Assembly: GCF_003111605.1 (NCBI RefSeq)
Contig: NZ_MZGU01000004.1
Coordinates: 62,001-126,000 of the forward strand
DNA length: 64,000 nt
DNA from: Methanobrevibacter woesei
Lineage (GTDB): Archaea; Methanobacteriota; Methanobacteria; Methanobacteriales; Methanobacteriaceae
Direction: 5' to 3'
Shown here: piece after piece, positions 57,733-64,000 of the stretch
Layout: every line of letters begins with the position of its first letter
How positions within the stretch are numbered: position 1 is the first letter of the stretch
Position numbers and translations under genes: made by a program
The notes under the pieces: model-generated
Told to the model about the DNA's origin: nothing
Database searches by the model: none
What the model saw: the letters and a program-made list of their open reading frames with translations, nothing else

Positions 57733-58731
57733 ATGACATACGAAATTATTGTAAATACTGCACTGGCATTAATTCTTACAGTTGTTGTCTGTTTTATTAT
57801 TAGTACCTTATTGCCAGGTATTGAAAGAAAATATGTTCATGCTAGGATTCAACAAAGAATTGGGCCTCCTGTAACATCTCCAGGAATAATGGCTCCATTA
57901 AAGTTTTTCTATAAGAAAAATATTAAACCAAATGCTACTGTTCCAGGATTATATAAAGCATTACCTATTGTATGTTTTATTGTAATATTAGTTCTCTTAA
58001 TTGCTTTAACTCCATATGCTACTTATATTCCAGCGTTAGCTAGTTTAATAGCTGTTGTAGGTCTATTAAAAGTTGAAGAAATATGTTATGTTTTTATGGG
58101 TGCTTTATCTAAGTCTGTAATGTCTGTAAGAATGCCATTTCCAGATATAGTAAAAGGTGCTGCACATCCAGAATTAACCAGATCCTTTTTTGAAGATATA
58201 AGTGCAAAAAGATCTTTAAGAATGATTACTTATGGTTCATTCCCACTTTATTTAGCATTATTTGCTCCTGTAACACAAGTTGGAAGTATATTTCTTGCCG
58301 ATATTGTAGCATATCAACAAATTCATGGTCCTTTCCTATTTACAGTATCTGGGGCTATTGCAGCTGTTGTATTCTTCGTTGGATATATGATTTTATTAAA
58401 TGAATATCCATTTTCAATAATTAAAGCTAAATCAGATGTTATTGAAGGACCATATATGGAATATGCTGCTAACTCAAGAGCTATTGTATTCTTAACCAGA
58501 GGATTTTTAATGTTTGTACTTGGTTCTGTCTTTTCAGTATTGTTTATTGGAATGCCACCATCAATATTCTCTTGGGGAATTGTAGTTAATATTATTGTTG
58601 CATTAATCTTTGTTTTTGCAATGGGAATTTTTTCAGCATTTACACCAGTATTCACTAATAGACAACTGTTACCTACTGTTATTGGTGCTTCTTTATTTGG
58701 TGTTTTAGCTATTGTATTAGGTTTGTTATGA
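57733..58731 (+). CDS. ehbO: Energy-converting hydrogenase B subunit O
   Basis: A 332-residue, eight-helix NuoH-like protein; GIERKYVHARIQQRIGPPVTS and FSIIKAKSDVIEGPYMEYA are signatures. It joins the hydrogenase module to the membrane arm. AGAGGAAT precedes the ATG. Confidence 0.94.
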   Translation: MTYEIIVNTALALILTVVVCFIISTLLPGIERKYVHARIQQRIGPPVTSPGIMAPLKFFYKKNIKPNATVPGLYKALPIVCFIVILVLLIALTPYATYIPALASLIAVVGLLKVEEICYVFMGALSKSVMSVRMPFPDIVKGAAHPELTRSFFEDISAKRSLRMITYGSFPLYLALFAPVTQVGSIFLADIVAYQQIHGPFLFTVSGAIAAVVFFVGYMILLNEYPFSIIKAKSDVIEGPYMEYAANSRAIVFLTRGFLMFVLGSVFSVLFIGMPPSIFSWGIVVNIIVALIFVFAMGIFSAFTPVFTNRQLLPTVIGASLFGVLAIVLGLL

Positions 58732-58740
58732 GGTGATTGT

Positions 58741-59004
58741 TTGAAATTTGTAATGAGACCTTACCATATTGTAAGTCTTGGTGGATATATTGTAGAATGG
58801 GATTTTCCATATAGGAATCTTATAATTGTAAATAAGACTAATGAACCTATTAAAGTTGAAATTCCTGTATTTAATGAAGAATGGATTGATGATCACAGAG
58901 CTTTAGGACTTGAAGTTATTCCAGTTACTGATGATGATAATTATTTAAGTATGTGGAAAAGAGCACATGCTGAATTAGATAAAATTAGGCCAAAAAATGA
59001 ATGA
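58741..59004 (+). CDS. ehbP: Energy-converting hydrogenase B subunit P
   Basis: An 87-residue soluble protein with TTG start behind [30 protein letters not shown] is typical of EhbP; no other domain recognised. Overlaps ehbQ by 8 nt. Confidence 0.88.
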   Translation: MKFVMRPYHIVSLGGYIVEWDFPYRNLIIVNKTNEPIKVEIPVFNEEWIDDHRALGLEVIPVTDDDNYLSMWKRAHAELDKIRPKNE

Positions 59005-59656
59005 TTATGCAATAACAATTAAATCTGAAGAGAGAGAAGGTATATTAAATGATATTACATCTTTAATAAGTGATTTTGGTGTTAATATCACTTATACTCA
59101 TCTTTTTGTTGATAGTAGGAATATTGGAACTATCAACTTTGAGCTAGAAAATGTTTCCAATATAGATGCTCTAATTGAATTAATTGATTCTATTGATGGT
59201 GTTAAATCTACTGAATTACACAGTTCATCAAATGATATTTTTGGTAAACGCATTTTAATTATTGGGGGCGGCGCTCAAGTATCTCAAGTTGCAATGGGTG
59301 CTATTACAGAGGCTGATAGGCATAACATTCGTGGTGAGCGTATCAGTGTTGATACAATACCTCTTGTAGGTGAACAAAATATTGCTGAGGCAGTTGATGC
59401 TATCTTAAGATTGCCTCGTATTCATGCATTAGTTCTTGCTGGCTCTTTAATGGGTGGGGATATTATTGATGCTGTTAAAAAAATCAAAACAGAAGATAAG
59501 ATTATTGTTATTAGTTTAAATATGCCCGGCGGAGTAACTGATGTTGCAGATTTAGTAGTTACAGATCCTATTCAGGCAGGCGTTATGGCAGTTATGGCTA
59601 TTGCAGATACTGCTGTTTTCGATATAAAAAAATTAAAAGGTAATAATAAGTTTTAA
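58997..59656 (+). CDS. ehbQ: Energy-converting hydrogenase B subunit Q (ACT domain)
   Basis: A 219-residue protein: an N-terminal ACT domain (residues 1-75, [19 protein letters not shown]) that could bind an amino acid, and a C-terminal alpha/beta domain ([18 protein letters not shown]). It has no helices and is probably a regulator attached to the operon, not a core subunit. The stop overlaps the convergent Cas4-like gene by 4 nt. Confidence 0.88.
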   Translation: MNDYAITIKSEEREGILNDITSLISDFGVNITYTHLFVDSRNIGTINFELENVSNIDALIELIDSIDGVKSTELHSSSNDIFGKRILIIGGGAQVSQVAMGAITEADRHNIRGERISVDTIPLVGEQNIAEAVDAILRLPRIHALVLAGSLMGGDIIDAVKKIKTEDKIIVISLNMPGGVTDVADLVVTDPIQAGVMAVMAIADTAVFDIKKLKGNNKF

Positions 59657-60480
59657 TTACCTTTATCTAACTCTTTTTGTGAACAAATGGTTTTATATTC
59701 GCAATTATTGCACTTGTTTTTACTAGTTTTAATTTTTGGCATTATTTTGTTATCTTGTATTTCATTTATTTCATGAATTACTTCAAATAGACTTTTTCTT
59801 AAATTAACATCCATTACAACAGGTCGTCTTTCATTTATCTTTTGATATTCAATAAATCCAACATAAACTTCTGTATCAAACTCCTGTTCTATTAATATTG
59901 CATTAGCTGCTAGTTCTACTGCATCTCCATCCCAAACACCTCTTAAGGGTGGATTTGTACTTTTATAGGATATTGGATAATATTTTCCATTTATAATTTC
60001 TATCTTATCACAAACTCCAATTAAGTCAAGTTGCGGGTCTTTAATTAGATATGTATACATACAGGATTGAAAAAACATTTGAACAATTGTATTTCCATCT
60101 TGATTCATCACATTCATAGCTTTTTTAGTCTTTAATGTGTTGATTTTAATTAAATATTCTGTTTCACTAAATATGTCATTGTAAATTTCATCAAATTTTT
60201 CATCACTTATATTATATTCATCATAGGATTTCATTCTCTTCAGTGATTTTTCAATGTATTCGAAAATCTCTTCTTTCAGTATTTTTTCTATTGTGGCATA
60301 ATCCATTTTTCTTGTGATTTTTCGCATGTTTTTTTCTAGTAGGTCTTGAATATCAATTCTTAAATTTTTTAAATCATTGTAAATATGATATTCTTCACCA
60401 TAGCTATTGTCTAAATATTTCTCAAGGTACAATTTCATTGGACAGTACATATATGTCTTTATTGATGATAGATTTATCAT
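59653..60480 (-). CDS. Cas4/RecB-like PD-(D/E)XK nuclease (no CRISPR nearby)
   Basis: A 275-residue protein with the Cas4 layout: N-terminal Cys in [12 protein letters not shown] (C12), nuclease residues around [21 protein letters not shown] (D and the later E/K-like part), and a C-terminal [10 protein letters not shown] that with C12 can hold an iron-sulfur cluster. Cas4 trims DNA ends for CRISPR adaptation; free-standing relatives exist in many archaea and may act in repair. No CRISPR array or other cas gene is in the window. It opens the defence island. Confidence 0.75.
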   Translation of the reverse strand: MINLSSIKTYMYCPMKLYLEKYLDNSYGEEYHIYNDLKNLRIDIQDLLEKNMRKITRKMDYATIEKILKEEIFEYIEKSLKRMKSYDEYNISDEKFDEIYNDIFSETEYLIKINTLKTKKAMNVMNQDGNTIVQMFFQSCMYTYLIKDPQLDLIGVCDKIEIINGKYYPISYKSTNPPLRGVWDGDAVELAANAILIEQEFDTEVYVGFIEYQKINERRPVVMDVNLRKSLFEVIHEINEIQDNKIMPKIKTSKNKCNNCEYKTICSQKELDKGN

Positions 60481-60710
60481 AGTTTGACCTCTAAAATTTA
60501 TAATACTAATTATATGTACTTAATATAAATAATTGGGGCTTTTAATAATGTAAATAGCTATTTTAAAGATAATTATTTTAAAAAAAGAGAAATATTTAAT
60601 TTTGAATGCAATGTATTCTTATTTTATTATTTATCATTTATATTATGTAGATATAGGAGGTATTCCTTTTAATAGAAGGTACTTTAGGAGTAATATTTTA
60701 TTTACTTAAT

Positions 60711-61658
60711 TTACACATCTCTTTTATTAGATGTAATGAATGTTTTTTCAGATAAAATTCCTTCTAAATAATCATCGTTTAAAAAATTTAATAATTTTCT
60801 AACATCTTCGTTTGTTTTTAATTCTATTTTCCCATTAGGTCTATTAAATTTAATTCTGCTCTTCTCTTCAATTTTATGGATATTTTCTTCATTCAAATAA
60901 TTAAAATTATTATTTTTTAATATGACATATAATTTTTTTAAATGGTTTTTATTGGTTTTTACTTTTTCATATAATTGGTTTGTATTCAATAAATTCATAT
61001 CATATTCATTATTGTTTTTTAAATTTTCTAGCATACTGATTATTTCTCTTTTAAATTTTTTTTCAAAACCAAATATCATTTCGAAGTAATAACTATTAAA
61101 TATGTACATATTTTGGTCTTTCCATTCTTTATTTTTTTCTAAAAAACATATACAGTCCATTGTTTCTTTTAATTGTAATAAAGGTTCTTTAAACTTTTTA
61201 ATTTTATTTCCAAATGTTAACAAATATGTTTTATTCTTTAAAAGTATTTTTGATCTAATTTTTTGGAAAGATATTATTTTATCAATTCCATCATCAATTA
61301 CAATAGCTATTAACCATAATTCATGGTCTTTTTTTAATTTATTTTCATTATATATTCCACAATTTAGGTTGATTTCATTGATAAATTTATTTAGATATTC
61401 TATTTCATCACAGTTTATTCTTTGAACAATTTGATTATCTTTAAATATAGGATTGTATTCGTATATTTCATGGTTTTCATCATCTATATGATTAATGATT
61501 TGTTCTTTTAAAATATTTTTCATATCTTCTTTTATCTGATTATTGTTAAATATTGTAGAAAATACTTCAAAATCATTTGAATATTTGTGTTTTGAGAATA
61601 AATATAAATTTACATTGTTTATATCTATATTGTTTATTTTTTTCAGTATTTTTTTCAT
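60711..61658 (-). CDS. kwaB: Kiwa anti-phage protein KwaB (DUF4868)
   Basis: A 315-residue soluble protein, the usual length of KwaB. The centre and C-terminus, ELWLIAIVIDDGIDKIISFQK and MYIFNSYYFEMIFGFEKKF, match the DUF4868 pattern of KwaB. In bacteria KwaA in the membrane senses phage attack and KwaB stops late phage transcription or DNA replication. The start codon follows the kwaA stop without gap and GGTGA lies just upstream. Very rich in Asn, Lys and Ile, more AT-rich than the core genes, as expected of acquired DNA. Confidence 0.72.
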   Translation of the reverse strand: MKKILKKINNIDINNVNLYLFSKHKYSNDFEVFSTIFNNNQIKEDMKNILKEQIINHIDDENHEIYEYNPIFKDNQIVQRINCDEIEYLNKFINEINLNCGIYNENKLKKDHELWLIAIVIDDGIDKIISFQKIRSKILLKNKTYLLTFGNKIKKFKEPLLQLKETMDCICFLEKNKEWKDQNMYIFNSYYFEMIFGFEKKFKREIISMLENLKNNNEYDMNLLNTNQLYEKVKTNKNHLKKLYVILKNNNFNYLNEENIHKIEEKSRIKFNRPNGKIELKTNEDVRKLLNFLNDDYLEGILSEKTFITSNKRDV

Positions 61659-62234
61659 TTAATCACCATATAAAACATAAAATCTTGTACTAAGTTGTCT
61701 AACGGTAATTTTTTGTCCAATATACCTATGTAAATTTTTTTTTGAGAGGATTATAATATAATCTTTATCTGTATGTAAATTGTAAACTTTATATCCTAGT
61801 AACATAAATATTGGGTTTATATAAATTATTTCTGAATGGAAATAGATTATAAAGATAAATAATAATATAATGCCTACAGAAATAAACTCTTCTGTTGTTT
61901 TTAATGAAATAATAGAGATAATGTAAGGGAATAAATAAGATAAAATAGTATCTGTTTTTTCATCAATTTTGTTAACAGTTATATATTTATTGGAACTTGT
62001 ATTAGCAGTGTCTTCTACCAGTTTATATGAGATGAAAATGATTATTAAAAAGAAGATTAAAAAGAAAATTGATATTATTGGGAGGGATATCGATTGGTTA
62101 ATTAGAAGTAAATTAATTTGTGTTTTATAAGCAAATGTTTTTATACTTATTATTAATAATAATGGACTATATGCAATAATAAACAAAATTGTTTTATTTA
62201 AAAATTGTTTATACTGTCTAGAATTTATGTTCAT
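61659..62234 (-). CDS. kwaA: Kiwa membrane protein KwaA
   Basis: A 191-residue protein with four predicted helices (about 12-32, 46-70, 98-114 and 117-138) and a cytoplasmic C-terminus with INPIFMLLGYKVYNL and a small beta-rich end. Four helices, the size and the coupled downstream kwaB agree with KwaA. The TATA box (complement of 62255-62262) lies 24-25 nt before the ATG, so the mRNA is probably leaderless. Confidence 0.7.
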   Translation of the reverse strand: MNINSRQYKQFLNKTILFIIAYSPLLLIISIKTFAYKTQINLLLINQSISLPIISIFFLIFFLIIIFISYKLVEDTANTSSNKYITVNKIDEKTDTILSYLFPYIISIISLKTTEEFISVGIILLFIFIIYFHSEIIYINPIFMLLGYKVYNLHTDKDYIIILSKKNLHRYIGQKITVRQLSTRFYVLYGD

Positions 62235-62384
62235 ATAATTATACTTTAACTTTATTTTATAATAAATATGTGGAAATATTATGCAATATAAAAAAAAATA
62301 ATAATTTGAGTTTTTGTATCATTACTGTATAAATATCATTAAGTATATTGAATGATAAAAGAATGTTTTTTAAAATCAAATATA

Positions 62385-63374
62385 TTATTCTTTGAAAATA
62401 TGTTTTCTATGATATGTAAGATAATATTCTCTTTTTTTATCTATTTGTAGATTTTTTAATAGCATACCATCATATATTTTAAGTCTTTGTTGGTTCATTG
62501 GGGAAATCCAAGGTGAAACTTTAAGTTTTTTATCAGAACAAAATGTAATATATCCTTGATCAAATAATTTATCATATGTAGGAGTTAGAGCAAATCCATT
62601 TTTAGGGTCTATTTTTTCTTTATCTGTAGAATTAACCCATGGTTTAATGTGGGATGCAATTAATAAACGTTCATCATTAACAAGTGTAAAAGGACAATAT
62701 TGGCAATCTTCTAAAACTTTACGTCTATATTCTCCTTGTCCTTGTCTAGATTCAATTAAACTGTTTTTTTCTTTATCCGTTTTGTTACTGTGTTCTATTT
62801 CTTCCATTTCTTTTTTTTCTAAAGGAGAATCATATTTGACTATGTCGTGTTTATATTCTATAAATATTTTACAATAATATACGATTTTATTAGAAGAATT
62901 TTTTAGTTTTAAAATAGATAAATAAGAGATGTTTGGAAGTCCTATTTCTCTCATTAATGTATAATATTTGGAATTAGATTGTAAATATACTCTAGGTGGT
63001 TTAACATCTTTACGAATCATTTCAAAATTTAACTTCTCTTCATTTATTGAACATAACTTCCTGTATAAATCAGTATAACGTTTTGGCATATCACCTTTTT
63101 TAACATAATCTTGCTGAGGGTTAGTAAATTCATATTTTGCATCGAGCATATATCTAATAAAATCTTTTTTTAAAAAGAAAAAGGGGCGATTAAGATTATC
63201 AAAAAAAGTAGTATATCTGTCATTATAATTTCCAACATATAATTTAGCTTCTCCGTGTCCTGTACCAATTTTATTTTTTACAAATGAATCTGCTAAAGTT
63301 ATATTGTTTAATGCATCAATAACAGTATAACTACTTCCATTTATTGTAATTTTTTGTTTAACTTGTTTATTCAT
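62385..63374 (-). CDS. HNH-type restriction endonuclease
   Basis: A 329-residue protein with a C-terminal HNH_2 domain: CQYCPF (metal-binding Cys), ASHIKPWVNS, DPKNGFALTPTYDKLFDQGYI. The N-terminal 200 residues probably recognise DNA. Next to a cytosine methyltransferase it is taken as the endonuclease of a type II system. I take the ATG at 63374 (MNKQVKQK), since GGTGA lies 5 nt before; an ATG at 63386 is within that site. Overlaps the methyltransferase by 8 nt. Confidence 0.8.
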   Translation of the reverse strand: MNKQVKQKITINGSSYTVIDALNNITLADSFVKNKIGTGHGEAKLYVGNYNDRYTTFFDNLNRPFFFLKKDFIRYMLDAKYEFTNPQQDYVKKGDMPKRYTDLYRKLCSINEEKLNFEMIRKDVKPPRVYLQSNSKYYTLMREIGLPNISYLSILKLKNSSNKIVYYCKIFIEYKHDIVKYDSPLEKKEMEEIEHSNKTDKEKNSLIESRQGQGEYRRKVLEDCQYCPFTLVNDERLLIASHIKPWVNSTDKEKIDPKNGFALTPTYDKLFDQGYITFCSDKKLKVSPWISPMNQQRLKIYDGMLLKNLQIDKKREYYLTYHRKHIFKE

Positions 63375-64000
63375 ATTTTTCACCATTAGATTTGATTAAT
63401 GAAGGGTAACATTTAATAATTTCGTTAATTATTTGAATTAAAACATCTACAACAATAGAATTTCCTGCTTGTTGATACATTGCGGTGTCTGATACTACTA
63501 TTTTCCAATCATCAGAGAACCCCATCAATCTTAAACATTCTCTTGGTGTTAATTTTCTTAAACGACCTTCAGTAGTAACATAATTATCTACCCCCGCACG
63601 ATGCATTTTATGCATTGTAGTTAATAAAGGTCTTGCAACATCTAAATCTGTTTTAGGTTTGCTGTAAAAATTTTTGGTACCTGATGATAAGACATATTTT
63701 TTCACTTTTTCAGATAAAAAGTACTTTTCTAAATCAGGAATATTATTTTTTTTAGCATCTTTCTCTGACTGAAATATAAAATCGCCATGCCAATTAAATT
63801 CCTGATTTTTTTTCTGACAAAGGGCAATATTGCCATCAATTTGAGTGTATTTTTTATTAAGATTTTTTTCTTTGGTTACAAATTCAACTCCTTTTTTAGG
63901 TAAAAAATATCCTCCAGGAGCATTGTCTATTAAAAAATCTTGCATCTTTTTTTTCAGTTCCATCTTTTTAGGAAATTTAAATTTTTGCTTTAACTTTAAA
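63367..64000 (-). CDS. DNA cytosine-5 methyltransferase, C-terminal part (cut by edge)
   Basis: The frame is open to the right end of the window, so the N-terminal catalytic motifs (Pro-Cys loop and others) are outside. Visible are the last 210 residues with motif IX, RLRKLTPRECLRLMGF, and motif X, YQQAGNSIVVDVLIQII, of C5-cytosine methyltransferases. An ATG at 63961-63963 is not the true start. It protects host DNA against the HNH enzyme encoded just downstream. Confidence 0.88.
   Translation of the reverse strand, partial: LKLKQKFKFPKKMELKKKMQDFLIDNAPGGYFLPKKGVEFVTKEKNLNKKYTQIDGNIALCQKKNQEFNWHGDFIFQSEKDAKKNNIPDLEKYFLSEKVKKYVLSSGTKNFYSKPKTDLDVARPLLTTMHKMHRAGVDNYVTTEGRLRKLTPRECLRLMGFSDDWKIVVSDTAMYQQAGNSIVVDVLIQIINEIIKCYPSLIKSNGEKYE

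Noticed and set aside
59653-60480. CRISPR array expected next to the Cas4-like gene
   Set aside because: No regularly spaced repeats were seen anywhere in the window.
60481-60710. AGGAGG on the plus strand near 60655
   Set aside because: No start codon follows at proper distance and only a 15-codon frame from ATT is open; I see nothing else in this 230-bp gap.

Overview
The window reads as chromosomal DNA of a hydrogenotrophic methanogen of the order Methanobacteriales, most likely Methanobrevibacter (M. smithii-like). The DNA is very AT-rich. Promoters are archaeal (TATA boxes about 25 nt before the start, many apparently leaderless mRNAs), and ribosome-binding sites are of the GGTGA/GAGG type, often with TTG or GTG starts. 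Marker genes are F420-reducing hydrogenase (frhADGB), formyltransferase (ftr), the complete 17-gene energy-converting hydrogenase B operon (ehbA-Q), an F420-dependent sulfite reductase, archaeal PCNA, GINS, aIF2-alpha, Nop10 and Hjc, and an archaeal-type RNase P RNA. Functions are assigned from sequence recognition only; no database search was run.

Layout. 1-5.4 kb: 5' part of purB, two XRE-regulator/membrane-protein modules on either side of fsr, an HD-domain protein and a small membrane protein. 5.5-11 kb: replication (PCNA, GINS), the L44e-S27e-aIF2alpha-Nop10-PAC2 translation operon and an EndoQ-like PHP nuclease. 11-14.3 kb: an ArsR-controlled metal-efflux ATPase, two tRNA-Arg genes and a Gly/Ser-repeat surface protein. 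14.4-20.4 kb: frhADGB, map, two coiled-coil membrane proteins, then initiator tRNA-Met directly followed by RNase P RNA. 20.6-25.5 kb: dnaJ, dnaK, grpE and a divergent Phr-like heat-shock regulator, with a repeated operator-like motif and a structured leader. 25.5-33.2 kb: hypF/larB (nickel enzymes), GNAT, hisE, CBS-ParB, gatB, a radical SAM protein. 33.4-34.8 kb: eight tRNAs, including an intron-containing tRNA-Trp, with hjc among them. 34.9-49.6 kb: metallo-hydrolase, K+ transport and channel, ftr, nnr, sfsA, sirtuin, argG, UPF1-like helicase, small membrane proteins. 49.7-59.7 kb: ehbA-Q. 59.7-64 kb: a defence island with a Cas4-like nuclease, a Kiwa pair (kwaA-kwaB) and a type II restriction-modification pair whose methyltransferase runs off the right end.

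How the genes work together. Frh supplies reduced F420 (used by Fsr and by methanogenesis), Ftr performs the second step of CO2 reduction, and Ehb uses the ion gradient to make reduced ferredoxin for carbon assimilation. HypF and FrhD mature the NiFe hydrogenases. DnaK-DnaJ-GrpE is a bacterial-type chaperone set that appears to be under an archaeal-type regulator.

Most interesting non-coding signals: (i) a promoter preceded by a perfect DtxR/MntR-like palindrome (TTTAGGTATACCTAAA) that drives no visible gene but a roughly 130-nt segment closed by a 14-bp stem and a T-run, a candidate metal-regulated small RNA at about 45.5-45.65 kb; (ii) initiator tRNA and RNase P RNA in one apparent transcript; (iii) repeated motifs and interleaved inverted repeats in front of grpE and the Phr-like gene; (iv) palindromes at the ftr, arsR and XRE promoters.
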